From positions 784,150-848,149 of the forward strand of contig CAJXKD010000002.1 in NCBI GenBank assembly GCA_913055735.1: a stretch of DNA of 64,000 nucleotides. Reading direction: 5' to 3'. Within the stretch, counting starts at the first letter, position 1. Each line of letters starts with the position of its first letter. The position numbers were made by a program, and so were the translations under genes. The stretch is from an uncultured Rhodospirillales bacterium (lineage in GTDB: Bacteria > Pseudomonadota > Alphaproteobacteria > Rhodospirillales > UBA2165). Below are positions 30,781-43,649 of the stretch, piece after piece. The notes under the pieces were generated by a model. It was not told where the DNA came from. It ran no database searches and saw only the letters and a list, made by a program, of their open reading frames with translations.

Positions 30781-32295
30781 CTACTTCGCTGCCAGGCTGA
30801 GATGCTGAGCCGCGGCAACGGCCGTTTCATATCGTTCGATCACGTTTTCCACCGACACATGCATGGCATCCAGAAACGGCACCGGATAGACGCCCATGAA
30901 AATGGTAAGCAGGATCAGCGGCGCGAAGACGGCGATCTCGCGCGGGCTGAGATCCATCATATTTTTGAGATCGTCCTTTGTGAGCTTGCCGAAGATCACC
31001 CGGCGGTAGAGATACAGCATATAAGCAGCACCGAGGATCACGCCGGTCGTCGCGAACGCCGCAACCCAGCTATTGGCCTTGAAGGCGCCAACCAGGATCA
31101 GAAACTCGCCGACGAACCCGCTGGTGCCGGGCAACCCGACGGACGCCAGCATGAACACCATGAACACGAGCGCGTAGGCGGGCATACGGTTCACCAGACC
31201 GCCATAGACCGCAATCTCGCGAGAATGGCGCCGGTCATAAACGACGCCGACCACGAGGAACAGGGCCGCCGATACCACGCCGTGGCTGAGCATCTGAATG
31301 ACCGCCCCTTCGACGCCCTGGGTCGTCGCCGTAAAGGTGCCGAGGGTGACATAGCCCATATGCGCAACCGACGAGTAGGCGATGAGCTTCTTCATGTCCT
31401 CCTGAGCGAGCGCCACCAGAGAGGTGTAGATAATGGCGATCACGCTGAGGCCGTAAATCAGCGGCGTGAAGTCGGCCGACGCCAACGGGAACATGGGCAG
31501 CGAGAACCGCAGAAAGCCGTATCCGCCGAACTTCAGCAGGACACCCGCCAGGATAACCGAGCCTGCCGTCGGCGCCTCGACGTGTGCATCCGGTAGCCAA
31601 GTATGCACCGGCCACATGGGCACTTTGACCGCGAAGGACGCAAAGAACGCCAGCCATAGCCACGTCTGCATCGACGCGGGGAAGTCGTAGTTGAGCAAAG
31701 TGACGATGTCGGATGTGCCGGATTCGAAAATCATCGTCAGCATGGCGAGCAGCATCAGCACGGAGCCGGCCAACGTATAAAGGAAGAACTTGAACGCCGC
31801 GTAGTTCCGCCGCGGGCCACCCCATACGCCGATGATGACGAACATGGGGATCAAGACGCCTTCGAAGAAGACATAGAACAGGATCAGGTCGAGCGCCGAG
31901 AACATGCCGACCATCAGCGTTTCCATGACCAGGAATGCGATCATGTACTCCTTGACCCGGCTTTGAACCGATTCCCAACTCGCGCCGACGCAAAGTACGG
32001 TCAGCAACGTCGACAGAATGATGAAAAACAGTGAAATCCCGTCGATGCCCATGTGATAAGCGATGCCGAGTGCCGGCACCCAGACGAGTTTCTCCTCGAA
32101 CTGGAAACCCGTCGCCAGAGGATCGAAATTCGCCCACAGACCAAGCGATACGACGAACGTGATCAGCGACGTCCACAGAGCGACACCGCGCGCATTGCGC
32201 GCCACCACATCGGGCTCACCCCGGATCAACAGGATGAAGACGACGCCGACAAGCGGCGCAAACGTAATGACGGAAAGCCAGGGAAATCCGCTCAT
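30781..32295 (-). CDS. nuoM: NADH-quinone oxidoreductase subunit M
   Basis: Antiporter-like proton-pumping subunit of complex I. The 504-residue protein has about fourteen helices; the family motifs [28 protein letters not shown] and [15 protein letters not shown] contain the channel Lys and His residues. [20 protein letters not shown] is the typical N-terminal membrane block. It lies 4 bases after nuoL. Confidence 0.97.
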   Translation of the reverse strand: MSGFPWLSVITFAPLVGVVFILLIRGEPDVVARNARGVALWTSLITFVVSLGLWANFDPLATGFQFEEKLVWVPALGIAYHMGIDGISLFFIILSTLLTVLCVGASWESVQSRVKEYMIAFLVMETLMVGMFSALDLILFYVFFEGVLIPMFVIIGVWGGPRRNYAAFKFFLYTLAGSVLMLLAMLTMIFESGTSDIVTLLNYDFPASMQTWLWLAFFASFAVKVPMWPVHTWLPDAHVEAPTAGSVILAGVLLKFGGYGFLRFSLPMFPLASADFTPLIYGLSVIAIIYTSLVALAQEDMKKLIAYSSVAHMGYVTLGTFTATTQGVEGAVIQMLSHGVVSAALFLVVGVVYDRRHSREIAVYGGLVNRMPAYALVFMVFMLASVGLPGTSGFVGEFLILVGAFKANSWVAAFATTGVILGAAYMLYLYRRVIFGKLTKDDLKNMMDLSPREIAVFAPLILLTIFMGVYPVPFLDAMHVSVENVIERYETAVAAAQHLSLAAK

Positions 32296-32299
32296 CGCC

Positions 32300-34258
32300 T
32301 CAGCCTCCCGTCACCAGGAACCAGGTCACCAGAATGGCGACGCCGAGAAGCATGGCGAATGCGTAGTGATAGAGAAATCCGCTTTGTAGCGCGGCCGCCC
32401 GGCGCGCGAGGTTGCGCGTCGCCGCCGCGATGCCATCCGGACCGACGCCGTCGATCACTTGCCCGTCGCCGCCTTTCCACAAACCGTGGCCCAACCTGAA
32501 CGCCGGTTTGACGAACAGAAAGTCGTACAGCTCGTCGAAGTACCATTTGTTGAGCAGGAAGCGGTGCACGCCCTTGAAGGTGGACGCGATGGCCGCCGGT
32601 ATCCCGGGCGCGAACATATAGAACACATAGGCCATAGCGATGCCGGCCAGGCCAACCACCAACGGCAGATATTTGACCCACAGCGGCACATGGTGCGCGT
32701 TTTCGAGGGCGTCGTGACCTTCGAGAACGAAAATGGCGTTGCCCCAGAAATCGACGGTGCCTGCACCGACAAACCAGTTATAGAGACCGAGGCCGGCGAA
32801 GATCGCGCCGACCGACAGCACCATCAGCGGCAGCAGCATCACCTTCGGCGATTCATGCACATGCGCCATGGTCACCTCGTCCGCCCGCGGTTTGCCATGG
32901 AACGTCATTATCAACAGGCGCCAAGAGTAGAACGCCGTCAGGAAAGCCGCGGCGATCCCCAGCCAGAATGCATACTGGCCGACGGCGGAATGCGCCCCCC
33001 AGGCCGCTTCAAGCACGATGTCCTTGGAGAAGAAGCCGGCAAACGGCCACACCCCGGCGAGCGCCAGGCTGCCGATCCACATCATGACATAGGTCACGGG
33101 GATCAGCTTGTAGAGCCCGCCCATCTTGCGCATGTCCTGTTCATCCGACATGGCGTGAATGACCGAGCCCGCACCGAGGAATAGCAACGCCTTAAAGAAA
33201 GCGTGGGTCACAAGATGGAAGATACCTGCGGAATAAGCAGAAACGCCCAGAGCGAAGAACATGTAACCGAGCTGACTGCAGGTCGAATAGGCAATCACCC
33301 GCTTGATGTCGTTTTGAACGCAGCCGATGGTCGCCGCGAATATGGCCGTCGACGCGCCGACAATGGTCACCACGGTCAAGGCGACATCCGAGTGCTCGAA
33401 CAAGGGCGACAGACGCGCCACCATGAACACACCCGCCGTCACCATCGTCGCTGCGTGGATCAGGGCAGACACCGGGGTCGGGCCCTCCATGGCGTCGGGG
33501 AGCCAGGTGTGCAAGCCGAGCTGCGCGGACTTACCCATAGCGCCGACGAACAAGAGCAGGCAGATCACCGTCAGGGCGTGGAACTCGCCCGAGAACACGT
33601 TGATGGTCTGATCGGCTTGGGCTTCGGCGAGACCGAAAATGACGTCGAAATTGATGGTGTCGAACATCAGGAAGGTCGCGAAGATGCCGAGCGCGAAACC
33701 GAAATCACCCACCCGGTTGACGACGAAGGCCTTGATTGCCGCGGCACAGGCTGACGGACGTTCGAACCAGAAGCCGATCAGCAGATAGGACATCAGGCCG
33801 ACGCCTTCCCAGCCGAAGAACATCTGCACCAGATTGTTCGAGGTGACCAGCATCAGCATGAAAAAGGTGAACAGGCTGAGATAGCTCTGGAAACGCGGGA
33901 TCGAATGATCGTGCGACATGTAGCCGACGGAGTAGATGTGGATCATGGACGACACCACGGTCACCATCAGCACCATCACGAGGCTCAGCGTGTCGGCCCG
34001 CAGCTCCCACGAAAGCTCCATCGAGCCGGAGTCGATCCAGGTGAAAATCTCGAGAGCGCCCGTCTCACCGCCCAGAACCACCGAGATGAAGGTCACCAAT
34101 GCCGCCACCGCCGCGAGCAACATGCCGCCGCAAGTGATCAGCTGCGCCGCGCGGTCCAGCTTGTGCTTCCGCTCCTTCTCCCCGCCGTCGGGAATGAAGC
34201 TCAGAGAACCGGCAATCAGGCCGCCGAGAAGAGGGAGAAATACCGCCGCAAGATACAT
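32300..34258 (-). CDS. nuoL: NADH-quinone oxidoreductase subunit L
   Basis: The distal antiporter-like subunit of complex I, carrying the long lateral helix along the membrane arm. At 652 residues it is of normal length. [35 protein letters not shown] and [18 protein letters not shown] are diagnostic, and the last 150 residues hold the amphipathic lateral helix and the anchoring membrane helix. It lies 6 bases after nuoK. Confidence 0.97.
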   Translation of the reverse strand: MYLAAVFLPLLGGLIAGSLSFIPDGGEKERKHKLDRAAQLITCGGMLLAAVAALVTFISVVLGGETGALEIFTWIDSGSMELSWELRADTLSLVMVLMVTVVSSMIHIYSVGYMSHDHSIPRFQSYLSLFTFFMLMLVTSNNLVQMFFGWEGVGLMSYLLIGFWFERPSACAAAIKAFVVNRVGDFGFALGIFATFLMFDTINFDVIFGLAEAQADQTINVFSGEFHALTVICLLLFVGAMGKSAQLGLHTWLPDAMEGPTPVSALIHAATMVTAGVFMVARLSPLFEHSDVALTVVTIVGASTAIFAATIGCVQNDIKRVIAYSTCSQLGYMFFALGVSAYSAGIFHLVTHAFFKALLFLGAGSVIHAMSDEQDMRKMGGLYKLIPVTYVMMWIGSLALAGVWPFAGFFSKDIVLEAAWGAHSAVGQYAFWLGIAAAFLTAFYSWRLLIMTFHGKPRADEVTMAHVHESPKVMLLPLMVLSVGAIFAGLGLYNWFVGAGTVDFWGNAIFVLEGHDALENAHHVPLWVKYLPLVVGLAGIAMAYVFYMFAPGIPAAIASTFKGVHRFLLNKWYFDELYDFLFVKPAFRLGHGLWKGGDGQVIDGVGPDGIAAATRNLARRAAALQSGFLYHYAFAMLLGVAILVTWFLVTGG

Positions 34259-34264
34259 GGCGGA

Positions 34265-34576
34265 TCAGCCTTTCATCATCCGGATGTCTTCCACCTCGAT
34301 ACTGCCGCGGTTGCGGAAATAGACGACGAGGATGGCAAGACCGATCGCGGCTTCTGCCGCCGCGACCGTAAGCACGAACAATGCGAACACCTGCCCAACC
34401 AGATCGCCGAGATGGGAGGAGAACGCCACAAGGTTGATGTTGACGGCCAACAGGATCAGTTCGATCGACATCAAAATGATGATGACGTTCTTCCGATTCA
34501 GGAAGATGCCGAAAACACCGAGAGTGAGAAGAATGGCCGCAAGGGTCAGATAATGTGAGAGACCGATTTCTAGCAT
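34265..34576 (-). CDS. nuoK: NADH-quinone oxidoreductase subunit K
   Basis: Small membrane subunit of complex I with three helices. The 103-residue protein carries the conserved membrane glutamates in [20 protein letters not shown] and [21 protein letters not shown], which are part of the E-channel. Its start codon overlaps the nuoJ stop by 1 base. Confidence 0.97.
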   Translation of the reverse strand: MLEIGLSHYLTLAAILLTLGVFGIFLNRKNVIIILMSIELILLAVNINLVAFSSHLGDLVGQVFALFVLTVAAAEAAIGLAILVVYFRNRGSIEVEDIRMMKG

Positions 34577-35184
34577 CAGATGCCGCCTCCCGTCGGAACC
34601 TTGCGAACTTCAATGGTATCGGACGGCCGGCGCGCCACCTGCTCGCCGATGCGCTGCTTGCGCACGCCGGGCCGCGACCGGTGGGTCAAGACGATTGCGC
34701 CGATCATCGCAACCAGCAGAACCATGCCCGCCGCCTGGAAGAAATAAATGTAGTCGGTGTAGATCAACCGTCCCAAAGCCTCGGTGTTGGTGACATCGGA
34801 AGGAATGGGCGCGGATGACAGGTCCGCCACCTCCGGCGCGATCGCCCAACTGCCGAAGATGATGCCGAGTTCGATCAGCAGCACCAAGCCGACCATGGCG
34901 CCCAAGGGCAAATATTGCTGAAAGCCTTCACGCAATGCCGCGAAATTGATGTCGAGCATCATGACGACAAACAGAAACAGCACCGCGACGGCGCCGACAT
35001 AAACGACGACCAGAATCATCGCCAGGAACTCGGCGCCCAGCAAGACGAACAATCCGGCCGAATTGAAAAAGGCGAGGATCAGGAACAACACCGAATGAAC
35101 CGGGTTACGGGCTGAGATGACCATCAGCGCCGACGCCACGATGACGATGGAGAATAAGTAGAAAGCGAGGGATTGTATGATCAC
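34576..35184 (-). CDS. nuoJ: NADH-quinone oxidoreductase subunit J
   Basis: Five-helix membrane subunit next to the quinone cavity of complex I. The 202-residue protein shows [29 protein letters not shown] with the pi-bulge helix region [25 protein letters not shown], as in all NuoJ proteins. A polar C-terminal tail of about 30 residues follows the last helix. Confidence 0.97.
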   Translation of the reverse strand: MIIQSLAFYLFSIVIVASALMVISARNPVHSVLFLILAFFNSAGLFVLLGAEFLAMILVVVYVGAVAVLFLFVVMMLDINFAALREGFQQYLPLGAMVGLVLLIELGIIFGSWAIAPEVADLSSAPIPSDVTNTEALGRLIYTDYIYFFQAAGMVLLVAMIGAIVLTHRSRPGVRKQRIGEQVARRPSDTIEVRKVPTGGGI

Positions 35185-35208
35185 GGCTGTGTTCTACCTG
35201 TATCCGGC

Positions 35209-35697
35209 TTACCTATAGGGCGCGTCGGCTTCGAGCCGCGCCGCGAGTTCGATTTCCCAGCGGTCACCGTTCGCGAGGAGTTTCTCCTTGTCGTACAGCA
35301 ACTCTTCGCGGGTTTCGGTGGCGAATTCGAAATTCGGCCCTTCGACGATGGCGTCCACGGGGCACGCCTCCTCGCACAGACCACAATAAATGCATTTCAC
35401 CATGTCGATGTCATAGCGGGTGGTGCGGCGGCTGCCGTCATCGCGCGGCTCGGCCTCGATGGTGATCGCCTGCGCCGGGCAAATAGCCTCACACAGCTTG
35501 CACGCGATGCAGCGCTCCTCGCCGTTGGGATAGCGGCGTAGCGCATGTTCGCCCCGGAAGCGCGGGCTCAACGGGCCCTTTTCATAGGGATAATTGAGGG
35601 TCACTTTCTGCTTGAAGATATAGCTGAAAGTCAGCGCGAGGCCGGAAATCAGCTCCGTCAGGAAGATGGAACGCGCGGTACGGTCGATGAAACTCAT
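35209..35697 (-). CDS. nuoI: NADH-quinone oxidoreductase subunit I (2x [4Fe-4S])
   Basis: Carries clusters N6a and N6b that pass electrons toward N2 in NuoB. Both ferredoxin motifs are complete: [12 protein letters not shown] and [12 protein letters not shown], each followed by a structural Pro. Length 162 is the alphaproteobacterial norm. It is 17 bases after nuoH and 24 before nuoJ. Confidence 0.98.
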   Translation of the reverse strand: MSFIDRTARSIFLTELISGLALTFSYIFKQKVTLNYPYEKGPLSPRFRGEHALRRYPNGEERCIACKLCEAICPAQAITIEAEPRDDGSRRTTRYDIDMVKCIYCGLCEEACPVDAIVEGPNFEFATETREELLYDKEKLLANGDRWEIELAARLEADAPYR

Positions 35698-35714
35698 TGT
35701 CGCTCCTCCCTTCC

Positions 35715-36731
35715 CTATCTCACCATTGCCTGAATATCGAACGCCATGACCACGCCCGCCACGACGATCACCGCCGCCAAGGAAATAGGCAGGAACACTT
35801 TCCAGCCCAGGCGCATCAACTGATCATAGCGGTACCGCGGAAGCGTCGCGCGCACCCACAGGAAAATGAACAGGCAGAACGCGATCTTGGCCGCAAACCA
35901 AATTGGCCCCGGGATCCAGGTAAACGGCACCATGTCGAACGGCGGCAGCCATCCTCCCAGAAACAGGATCGACGTCATCGCCGCCATCAGGATCATGTTC
36001 ATATATTCGCCGAGGAAGAACAGGGCGAAGGTCATGGACGAATATTCGACGTTGTAGCCCGACACCAACTCCGCTTCCGCTTCCGGAAGGTCGAAGGGAT
36101 GGCGGTTGGTTTCCGCCAGCGTCGACACGAAAAAGATCACCGCCATGGGCAGCAATGGAATGACGAACCAAACGGTCTTCTGGGCGTTGACGATGTCCGA
36201 CAGGTTCAACGAACCGACGACCAGCAACACGGTGATAATCACGAAGCCCATAGAAACTTCATAAGACACCATCTGCGCCGCCGAGCGCAGGCCGCCGAGA
36301 AATGCGTATTTGGAGTTGCTCGCCCACCCCGCCATCAGGATGCCGTAGACGCCAAGCGACGAGACGGCAAACAGATACAGAATGCCGACATTGATATCGG
36401 AGATTACCAGCCCGTCGCCGACCGGGATCACCGCCCAAGCGATCAACGCCAGGGCAAAGGTCAGCATCGGCGCGATGACGAACACGCCCCGGTTGGCGCC
36501 GGTGGGAATGATGGTTTCCTTGAAAAACAGCTTCACGCCATCGGCCAGCGGCTGCAGCAACCCATACGGTCCGACGACGTTGGGGCCACGCCGCAGTTGG
36601 ATGGCCGCGATCACCTTGCGCTCGACATAGGTGAGATAGGCCATCGCGATCATCAACGGCACGACAATCGCCAGGATCTGGAGAACGATCCAGATCGTCG
36701 GCCATGCATATCCGGACCAAAACTCAGCCAT
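35715..36731 (-). CDS. nuoH: NADH-quinone oxidoreductase subunit H
   Basis: Membrane subunit forming most of the quinone-binding chamber at the foot of the peripheral arm. The 338-residue protein has eight or more helices and the family blocks [32 protein letters not shown] and [25 protein letters not shown], including the acidic residues of the E-channel. Its start overlaps nuoG by 8 bases. Confidence 0.97.
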   Translation of the reverse strand: MAEFWSGYAWPTIWIVLQILAIVVPLMIAMAYLTYVERKVIAAIQLRRGPNVVGPYGLLQPLADGVKLFFKETIIPTGANRGVFVIAPMLTFALALIAWAVIPVGDGLVISDINVGILYLFAVSSLGVYGILMAGWASNSKYAFLGGLRSAAQMVSYEVSMGFVIITVLLVVGSLNLSDIVNAQKTVWFVIPLLPMAVIFFVSTLAETNRHPFDLPEAEAELVSGYNVEYSSMTFALFFLGEYMNMILMAAMTSILFLGGWLPPFDMVPFTWIPGPIWFAAKIAFCLFIFLWVRATLPRYRYDQLMRLGWKVFLPISLAAVIVVAGVVMAFDIQAMVR

Positions 36732-38790
36732 CGGTACCCGTCTGCTCCAAAACTTCGCCGCGCGCCACCGCCGTGCATTCGGCCATGGTTTTGGAGGCGC
36801 GGCTGATGGGATCGGTCATATAGAAATTGTCGATGGGCGATTTGAAGGGCGCCGGATCGGCCGCCCCGTCGGCACCGAAGTCGCCCCAAGGTTCAGCAAT
36901 CACCGAATCGATATGTGCAAAAACCGGATGGGCCTCGGCCAGCTTGGACCGCACCTGCGCCAGCGTGTCGAACGGCAAAACCTTGTTCAGCACCGCCGAC
37001 AAAGCCCGCAGGATCGCCCAATCTTCCTTTGCCTCGCCAGGCGGGAAAACCGCCAGCGCCCCATGTTGAGCACGCCCTTCCGTGTTGACGTAGGTGGCGC
37101 TCTTCTCGGTATAAGCCGCACCCGGGAAAATGGCGTCTGCCACATGCGCACCGGCATCGCCGTGGTGGCCCTGATAAACGACGAAAGCCTTGTCGAGTTT
37201 CGACGTATCGATCTCGTCGGCGCCAAGCAGATAGACCACCTCGATGTCGCCGCTGTCGGCGCCCGAAAGAATGCCCGCCGTGTCTCGTCCGCCTTCGCCC
37301 GGCAGGAAACCAAGATCCAACCCGCCGACCCGCGAGGCCGCCGTGTGCAGCACATTGAAACCGTTCCAGTCGCCGTCAATCATGCCGAAGGTTTCGGCCG
37401 CCTTGCGTGCCAACCCCAAGACCGCCGCGCCGTCGTTCCGGGTTAGCGCCCCCATTCCCACGATCAGCATCGGCCGCTCGGCCTTCTTGAGCACCTCGGC
37501 GAACGGGTCCTCTCCCGAAATGAGCCGGGACAGGCTATCGGGGCCGGCGCCGAGATGGGCCGCCGGATAGGTCAGGTCGACATTCTCGCCGATCACCGCT
37601 GCCTTGAATCCACCCATGAGATAGCGCTTGCGTATACGGGCGTTGAGCACCGGCGCTTCGAGGCGCGGGTTGGCGCCGACGATCAAAAGCGCATCTGCGT
37701 CATCGATCCCGGCAATCGAGGTATTGAACAGATAGCCGGACCGCGCGCCTCCACCGATCTTGGCGCCGTCCTGGCGGCAATCGAGATTGGGCACACCCAA
37801 CGACGCCATCAGATCGCGGAGCGCCAGCATGGATTCGCAATCGGCCATATCCCCGGCGATAGCGGCGATCTTCTTGCTGTCCGTTTTGGAAAGTTTCGCG
37901 CCGACCGCGGCAAGGGCTTCATTCCATTCGACGGGTTGGAGCTTCCCATTCTTGCGCAGATAAGGCTTATCGAGCCGCTGGCGCTTGAGGCCGTCGCAGG
38001 CGAAGCGCGACTTGTCGGAAATCCATTCCTCGTTCACGTCATCGTTGTTGCGCGGCAGGACACGCATGACTTCGGGCCCACGTGCATCGACGCGAATGTT
38101 CGCGCCGACCGCGTCGAGAACGTCGACGGATTCGGTTTTCTTAAGCTCCCATGATCGCGCGGTGAAGGCATAAGGCTTAGAAGTGAGCGCGCCGACCGGA
38201 CACAGATCGATCATGTTGCCCGACAGTTCGGACGTCAGCGCTTTTTCAACGTAAGTTCCGACTTCCATATGTTCACCGCGGCCGGTTGCCCCCATCTCCG
38301 GCACGCCGGCGATTTCGGTGGCAAAGCGGATGCAGCGCGTGCAATGGATGCAACGCGTCATGATGGTCTTGATCAACGGACCGAGGTTCTTGTCCTCGAC
38401 GGCACGCTTATTCTCAAGGAAACGCGACCGGTCGGTGCCATAGCCCATGGCCTGATCCTGCAAATCGCATTCGCCGCCCTGATCGCAAATGGGGCAATCG
38501 AGCGGATGGTTGATGAGCAGAAACTCCATCACGCCGCGGCGCGCTTTTTTGACCATCTCCGAATCGGTCTTAATGGTCATGCCGTCAGAGACCGGGAGCG
38601 CGCAAGACGCCGCCGGCTTGGGGGGGCCGGGCGCGACCTCGACCAAGCACATACGGCAGTTGCCCGCCACGGACAGGCGCTCGTGGTAGCAGAAGCGCGG
38701 AATTTCCTTGCCGGCGAGCTCGCATGCCTGAAGCACGGTCAACCCGGCTTCGACCTCGATTTCCTCGCCATCAATTGTCAGTTTCGGCAT
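36724..38790 (-). CDS. nuoG: NADH-quinone oxidoreductase subunit G
   Basis: Large electron-carrying subunit of the peripheral arm. The N-terminal domain binds a [2Fe-2S] cluster ([21 protein letters not shown] with a later Cys), a His/Cys3 [4Fe-4S] cluster ([17 protein letters not shown]) and a further [4Fe-4S] cluster ([16 protein letters not shown]). A molybdopterin-oxidoreductase-like C-terminal domain without cofactor fills the rest. At 688 residues it is the short alphaproteobacterial/mitochondrial form. Confidence 0.97.
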   Translation of the reverse strand: MPKLTIDGEEIEVEAGLTVLQACELAGKEIPRFCYHERLSVAGNCRMCLVEVAPGPPKPAASCALPVSDGMTIKTDSEMVKKARRGVMEFLLINHPLDCPICDQGGECDLQDQAMGYGTDRSRFLENKRAVEDKNLGPLIKTIMTRCIHCTRCIRFATEIAGVPEMGATGRGEHMEVGTYVEKALTSELSGNMIDLCPVGALTSKPYAFTARSWELKKTESVDVLDAVGANIRVDARGPEVMRVLPRNNDDVNEEWISDKSRFACDGLKRQRLDKPYLRKNGKLQPVEWNEALAAVGAKLSKTDSKKIAAIAGDMADCESMLALRDLMASLGVPNLDCRQDGAKIGGGARSGYLFNTSIAGIDDADALLIVGANPRLEAPVLNARIRKRYLMGGFKAAVIGENVDLTYPAAHLGAGPDSLSRLISGEDPFAEVLKKAERPMLIVGMGALTRNDGAAVLGLARKAAETFGMIDGDWNGFNVLHTAASRVGGLDLGFLPGEGGRDTAGILSGADSGDIEVVYLLGADEIDTSKLDKAFVVYQGHHGDAGAHVADAIFPGAAYTEKSATYVNTEGRAQHGALAVFPPGEAKEDWAILRALSAVLNKVLPFDTLAQVRSKLAEAHPVFAHIDSVIAEPWGDFGADGAADPAPFKSPIDNFYMTDPISRASKTMAECTAVARGEVLEQTGTDG

Positions 38791-38799
38791 GTCTGCTTC

Positions 38800-40089
38800 C
38801 TACGCCGCGCGGGCGCCCCCGCCCGACTTACGTTTAATGCGATCCTCTATCTCGCCCCGGAAGTGGCGGATCAATCCCTGAATAGGCCAGGCCGCCGCAT
38901 CCCCAAGCGCGCAGATGGTGTGGCCTTCGACCTGCCGTGTTACCTGCTCGAGAATATCGATTTCCTCGACCGTCGCGTCGCCAGTGACCATCCGTGACAT
39001 CACGCGTGACATCCAACCAGTACCCTCGCGGCATGGCGTGCATTGGCCGCAACTTTCATGTTTGTAAAAAGCCGACAGGCGCGCAATGGCCGCAACGATG
39101 TCCGTGGACTTGTCCATCACCATGACCGCGGCGGTTCCCAAGCCCGACCGCACCTCGCGCAGGCTGTCAAAATCCATCAGCACCGTGTCGCAGATGGATT
39201 TGGGCAAGACAGGCACCGAAGCGCCGCCCGGAATGATGGCCAACAGATTATCCCAGCCGCCGCGTACGCCGCCTGCGTGCTTTTCGATGAGCGTCTTGAG
39301 CGGAATGCTCATTTCCTCCTCGACCGTGCAAGGATGCTCGACGTGACCGGAAATATTGAAAAGTTTGGTGCCCGTGTTGTTGGGCTTGCCGAGATTGGCG
39401 AACCATTCGGCGCCGCGGCGCAGGATTGTCGGTGCCACCGCAATGGATTCGACGTTGTTGACCGTGGTCGGGCAACCATAAAGACCCGCATTGGCAGGGA
39501 ACGGCGGCTTGAGGCGCGGTTGCCCTTTCTTGCCTTCCAGACTTTCGATAAGCGCCGTTTCTTCGCCACAGATATAGGCGCCCATACCCCGATGAACATA
39601 AACGTCCATCGTCCAGCCGGAACTGCAGGCATCGACGCCGAGCAGCTTCGCTTCATAGGCCTCGTCGATGGCGCGTTGCAGCGCTTCGGTCTCACGGTAA
39701 AACTCGCCGCGCACATATATATAGGCGGCATGCGCCCCCATGGCGAAGCCGGCAATCAGACAGCCTTCGACCAGCTTATGCGGATCGTGCCGCATGATTT
39801 CCCGGTCCTTGCAGGTGCCCGGCTCGCCCTCATCCGCGTTGACCACCAGATAGTGTGGCCGCCCATCGGATTCCTTGGGCATGAAAGACCATTTGAGACC
39901 GGTCCCAAAGCCTGCGCCGCCGCGGCCGCGCAGGCCCGAATTCTTCATCTCTTCGATGATCCAATCCCGGCCCTTGGCAATAAGATCGCGGGTACCGTCC
40001 CAGTCACCACGCGAACGGGCGCCCGCGAGGCCCGGATCGTGGAAGCCGTAGATGTTGGTAAAAATGCGGTCCTGATCCTGCAACATCAC
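38800..40089 (-). CDS. nuoF: NADH-quinone oxidoreductase subunit F (NADH/FMN site)
   Basis: Holds FMN and the N3 [4Fe-4S] cluster and oxidises NADH. Visible are the NADH/FMN glycine-rich stretch [19 protein letters not shown] (about residues 53-71), [17 protein letters not shown], the FMN-site [17 protein letters not shown] and the cluster motif [12 protein letters not shown] with a fourth Cys downstream. Length 429 is usual. The start overlaps nuoE by 4 bases (ATGA). Confidence 0.98.
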   Translation of the reverse strand: MMLQDQDRIFTNIYGFHDPGLAGARSRGDWDGTRDLIAKGRDWIIEEMKNSGLRGRGGAGFGTGLKWSFMPKESDGRPHYLVVNADEGEPGTCKDREIMRHDPHKLVEGCLIAGFAMGAHAAYIYVRGEFYRETEALQRAIDEAYEAKLLGVDACSSGWTMDVYVHRGMGAYICGEETALIESLEGKKGQPRLKPPFPANAGLYGCPTTVNNVESIAVAPTILRRGAEWFANLGKPNNTGTKLFNISGHVEHPCTVEEEMSIPLKTLIEKHAGGVRGGWDNLLAIIPGGASVPVLPKSICDTVLMDFDSLREVRSGLGTAAVMVMDKSTDIVAAIARLSAFYKHESCGQCTPCREGTGWMSRVMSRMVTGDATVEEIDILEQVTRQVEGHTICALGDAAAWPIQGLIRHFRGEIEDRIKRKSGGGARAA

Positions 40090-40715
40090 TCGCCTCCCGT
40101 CCCGCTGTCGGCGGGCCGCAAGCTGGCCAAGCTGGTTAGGCCGCCGATGGGTTCACAGCTCCGGCGCCCGATCTGCGATCCGGTGCGCGGGCTTTCACCC
40201 AACTTCAACTCGGTCAGAAGGGATTCGGCACTGGTCGAATCCAGATCCTCATAATAGTCGTCGTTAATCTGCATCATCGGCGCATTCACACAGGCGCCCA
40301 GGCATTCCACCTCGGTCAGCGTGAACATGCCGTCCTCGGTCGTTTCGCCCAAACCGATGCCGAGAACCCGCTTGCAGGACTTCACGATGTCATCCGATCC
40401 ACGCAGCCAACACGGCAGATTGGTGCAAACCTGCACGTGGTTTTTGCCGACCGGTTTCAGATTGTACATCGTGTAGAAGGTCGCCACCTCATATACCCGA
40501 ATCGGCGGCATGCCGAGCATGTCGGCGACATAATCCATGGCGACACGTGGCAGCCAACCGTCATTCTGACGCTGAGCCAAATCGAGCAGCGGCATGACGG
40601 CGCTCGCCTGACGGCCATTGGGATACTTGGCGATAAACTTCTCCGCCAGCGCCATGTACTCCGGCGTAAAGGCGAAGCTGTCTGGTTGTGGTACGTCCTT
40701 CGGTGCCCCGCTCAT
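40086..40715 (-). CDS. nuoE: NADH-quinone oxidoreductase subunit E ([2Fe-2S])
   Basis: Thioredoxin-like subunit with the off-path N1a cluster. The four ligands are in CTNLPC and in [10 protein letters not shown]. The protein is 209 residues, longer than the E. coli version, because of a 35-residue polar C-terminal tail after about residue 170 that is common in alphaproteobacteria and mitochondria. It overlaps nuoD and nuoF by 4 bases each. Confidence 0.97.
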   Translation of the reverse strand: MSGAPKDVPQPDSFAFTPEYMALAEKFIAKYPNGRQASAVMPLLDLAQRQNDGWLPRVAMDYVADMLGMPPIRVYEVATFYTMYNLKPVGKNHVQVCTNLPCWLRGSDDIVKSCKRVLGIGLGETTEDGMFTLTEVECLGACVNAPMMQINDDYYEDLDSTSAESLLTELKLGESPRTGSQIGRRSCEPIGGLTSLASLRPADSGTGGE

Positions 40716-41899
40716 CGGTCGATCTCTCCGAACACAATGTCGAGGGAGCCGATATTGGCGACGACGTCCGCCAACATGTGTCCCTTACTCATGAAATCCA
40801 AGGCTTGCAGATGGGCGAACCCGGGCGCCCTGATCTTGCACCGGTAGGGCCGGTTGGTGCCATCGGCGACAAGATAAACCGCGAACTCGCCCTTGGGCGC
40901 TTCGACCGCGGCATAGGTTTCTCCGGCGGGAACGTGGTAGCCCTCGGTATAAAGCTTGAAATGATGGATCAATGCTTCCATCGACCGCTTCATCTCCTCG
41001 CGCGGCGGCGGCGCGAACTTGGTATTGGTCACCTTGACCGGCCCGGCCGGCATTTGATCCAAACATTGTTTGATGATCTTCAGCGACTCCCGCATTTCGT
41101 ACATACGAATGAGGTAGCGGTCATAGCAATCGCCGGCCTTGCCGATGGGAATGTCGAAATCCATCCGGTCATAGACGTCATACGGCTGCGCCTTACGCAG
41201 ATCCCAGGCGACACCCGATGCCCGGAGATTGGGGCCGGTGAAGCCCCAGTCATACGCCTCTTCCACCGACACCACGCCGATATCGACGGTGCGTTGCTTG
41301 AAGATGCGGTTCTCGGTCAGCAAAGATTCGAGATCGTCGATCATCGCGGGGAAAGCGTCCGCCCAGGCGGCAATATCTTCGGCCAAGCCGGCGGGCATAT
41401 CGGCACCGACGCCGCCCGGCCGGAAATAGGCCATGTGCAGCCGCGCGCCGCTGACCCGTTCGCAATACTCCATCAGTTTTTCGCGTTCCTCGAACAGCCA
41501 CAACATGGGCGTCATGGCCCCGACGTCCATGGCGAACGCCGTGATATTGAGGATGTGATTGAGAATGCGCCCGATCTCGGCGTAGAGCACCCGGATGTAC
41601 TGACCGCGGAGCGGCACTTCCATGCCGGTCAGGTTCTCGACGGCCAACGCGAAAGCGTGTTCCTGGTTCTGCGGCGCGACGTAATCGAGCCGGTCAAAAT
41701 ACGGAACGGCCTGCAAATAGCTTTTGTACTCGATGAGCTTCTCGGTGCCTCGGTGCAGCAACCCGATATGGGGATCCGCTCGATCGATCACCTCACCGTC
41801 CATTTCCAACACCAAGCGCAACACGCCGTGCGCGGCAGGGTGCTGAGGGCCGAAGTTCATGGTGAAGTTTTTAATCTGGGTATCGCTCATGGGGCTCAA
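40712..41899 (-). CDS. nuoD: NADH-quinone oxidoreductase subunit D
   Basis: The 49-kDa subunit forming the quinone pocket with NuoB. N-terminal [23 protein letters not shown] contains the quinone-site His; [23 protein letters not shown] and the C-terminal DIVFGEIDR are diagnostic. Two starts are possible, 41899 and 41890 (MSDTQIKNF); the first overlaps nuoC by 4 bases. Length is 395 or 392 residues, standard. NuoC and NuoD are separate here, not fused as in E. coli. Confidence 0.98.
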   Translation of the reverse strand: MSPMSDTQIKNFTMNFGPQHPAAHGVLRLVLEMDGEVIDRADPHIGLLHRGTEKLIEYKSYLQAVPYFDRLDYVAPQNQEHAFALAVENLTGMEVPLRGQYIRVLYAEIGRILNHILNITAFAMDVGAMTPMLWLFEEREKLMEYCERVSGARLHMAYFRPGGVGADMPAGLAEDIAAWADAFPAMIDDLESLLTENRIFKQRTVDIGVVSVEEAYDWGFTGPNLRASGVAWDLRKAQPYDVYDRMDFDIPIGKAGDCYDRYLIRMYEMRESLKIIKQCLDQMPAGPVKVTNTKFAPPPREEMKRSMEALIHHFKLYTEGYHVPAGETYAAVEAPKGEFAVYLVADGTNRPYRCKIRAPGFAHLQALDFMSKGHMLADVVANIGSLDIVFGEIDR

Positions 41900-42540
41900 C
41901 CCTCTTTCTCGGCAGCTTCGCCGTCTTCGTCGGCGCTCGCTTTCTCATCGCCCGGCAGGGTCGGGATCATGCCTTCCCACGGGCTGAGGAAATCGAAATT
42001 GCGGAATTCCTGGGTCAACTTGACCGGCTCGTAGACAACCCGTTTCTGTTCGTCGTCGTAACGCACTTCGACATAACCGGTGAGCGGGAAGTCTTTACGC
42101 AACGGATGGCCCTCGAACCCATAGTCGGTGAGGATACGGCGCAAATCGGGATGATCGGAGAAGAATATGCCGTAAAGGTCCCAGGTTTCCCGCTCCCACC
42201 AGCCGGCGGCGCTGAACACCTCCGTCACGGAGGGGACCGGCGTCACTTCGTCGGTCAGGACCTTGACGCGAACGCGAACGTTCTGGGTCAGGCTGAGAAG
42301 ATGATAGACGACATCGAACCGCAACTCGCGTTCGGGATAATCGACACCGCACACGTCCAGCAGCTGCTTGAACTGACAATTAACGTCGTCGCGCAGGAAG
42401 GTAAGCACCTTGACGATGGCGTCTCGGTCGACGGTCAACGTCAATTCGCCAAGACGGACCTCGGTTTCCTTCACGGTGTCGCCTAGGGCGCCCGCAATAT
42501 ATTCGCCGATATCCGCGATCGGTTGCGCGTCAGCCATCAT
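41896..42540 (-). CDS. nuoC: NADH-quinone oxidoreductase subunit C
   Basis: The 30-kDa structural subunit of the peripheral arm. The family signature appears as [47 protein letters not shown] near the C-terminal half. An acidic tail of about 25 residues ([17 protein letters not shown]) follows. Start at 42540 or the next ATG at 42537; 214 or 213 residues. The gap to nuoB is 34 bases. Confidence 0.97.
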   Translation of the reverse strand: MMADAQPIADIGEYIAGALGDTVKETEVRLGELTLTVDRDAIVKVLTFLRDDVNCQFKQLLDVCGVDYPERELRFDVVYHLLSLTQNVRVRVKVLTDEVTPVPSVTEVFSAAGWWERETWDLYGIFFSDHPDLRRILTDYGFEGHPLRKDFPLTGYVEVRYDDEQKRVVYEPVKLTQEFRNFDFLSPWEGMIPTLPGDEKASADEDGEAAEKEG

Positions 42541-42574
42541 TCGGCCTTTATGTTCCCTCGTCGCTATGGTCCGG

Positions 42575-43117
42575 TCAGCGCATCAGCGTGCCGGTGCGGC
42601 GTATCTTTTTCTGCAATTGGAGAATCCCGTAAACCAGGGCCTCCGCGGTTGGTGGGCACCCTGGCACATAGATATCGACAGGGACGACCCGATCGCATCC
42701 ACGTACCACGGAATAGGAGTAATGATAGTAGCCGCCGCCATTGGCGCACGACCCCATGGAGATGACATAGCGCGGTTCCGCCATCTGGTCGTAGACCTTG
42801 CGAAACGCCGGCGCCATTTTGTTGGTCAATGTTCCGGCAACGATGATGACATCCGATTGCCGCGGGCTCGGCCGCGGGACGACACCGAAGCGATCGAGAT
42901 CATACCGGCTGACGTAGGCGTGCATCATCTCGACGGCACAGCAGGCGAGGCCGAACGTCATCGGCCAAAGCGACCCTGTACGCGCCCAGTTCACCAATTT
43001 GTCGAGATTGGCAACGACAAAACCTTTGTCTACCAGCGTGTCGGTCACGTTCTTGAGGACGGCATCCTGCGCCGCGCCGGGCGCCAAAGGCATATCGGGA
43101 CGGGTTTCTACTCCCAT
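42575..43117 (-). CDS. nuoB: NADH-quinone oxidoreductase subunit B (N2 cluster)
   Basis: Carries the terminal [4Fe-4S] cluster N2, which reduces quinone. The tandem-cysteine motif is [10 protein letters not shown] and the other ligands are in [36 protein letters not shown] choose the ATG at 43117, giving MGVETRPD and 180 residues, because it overlaps the nuoA end in the compact ATGGGAGTAG arrangement; a start at 43138 would add 7 residues deeper inside nuoA. Confidence 0.96.
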   Translation of the reverse strand: MGVETRPDMPLAPGAAQDAVLKNVTDTLVDKGFVVANLDKLVNWARTGSLWPMTFGLACCAVEMMHAYVSRYDLDRFGVVPRPSPRQSDVIIVAGTLTNKMAPAFRKVYDQMAEPRYVISMGSCANGGGYYHYSYSVVRGCDRVVPVDIYVPGCPPTAEALVYGILQLQKKIRRTGTLMR

Positions 43118-43473
43118 TCCAGGGCTCCCTTCCTCCATTCATAGACAAAACCGATGGTCAAAATGCCGAGGAAGATGACCATCGACCAGAATCCGAAACC
43201 GCCAATGTCACCGAGCGACACCGCCCAGGGAAACAAGAACGCAACTTCGAGATCGAAAATAATAAAGAGAATGGCGACAAGATAGAACCGCACATCGAAC
43301 TTGGTGCGCGCATCTTCGAACGCTTCGAACCCGCACTCATAGGCGGACAGCTTTTCCACATCCGGCTTCTGGGGTGCAATGATGAGAGAGGCGGCGACGA
43401 TAACGACGGCAAGACCGACGGCAATTCCAAGAAAGATGAGGATGGGAAGGTACTCGATGAGCATGTCGTTCAT
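43108..43473 (-). CDS. nuoA: NADH-quinone oxidoreductase subunit A
   Basis: First gene of the complex I operon. The 121-residue protein has three helices and the conserved loop [45 protein letters not shown], with the Cys that shifts in the active/deactive transition. The final codons overlap nuoB by 10 bases. About 100 bases separate it from tRNA-Asp; the nuo promoter should lie there but I could not pick out a convincing one. Confidence 0.97.
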   Translation of the reverse strand: MNDMLIEYLPILIFLGIAVGLAVVIVAASLIIAPQKPDVEKLSAYECGFEAFEDARTKFDVRFYLVAILFIIFDLEVAFLFPWAVSLGDIGGFGFWSMVIFLGILTIGFVYEWRKGALEWE

Positions 43474-43572
43474 GCGGCGTCCTTCTGCGTATATCCCCTG
43501 CCGACAACTGGGTTTGACGATTTTTCGACCGGCTTGCGCGGCCGTTTGAAACGTTGCTTTGTCGCCTGTCGG

Positions 43573-43649
<77 letters not shown>
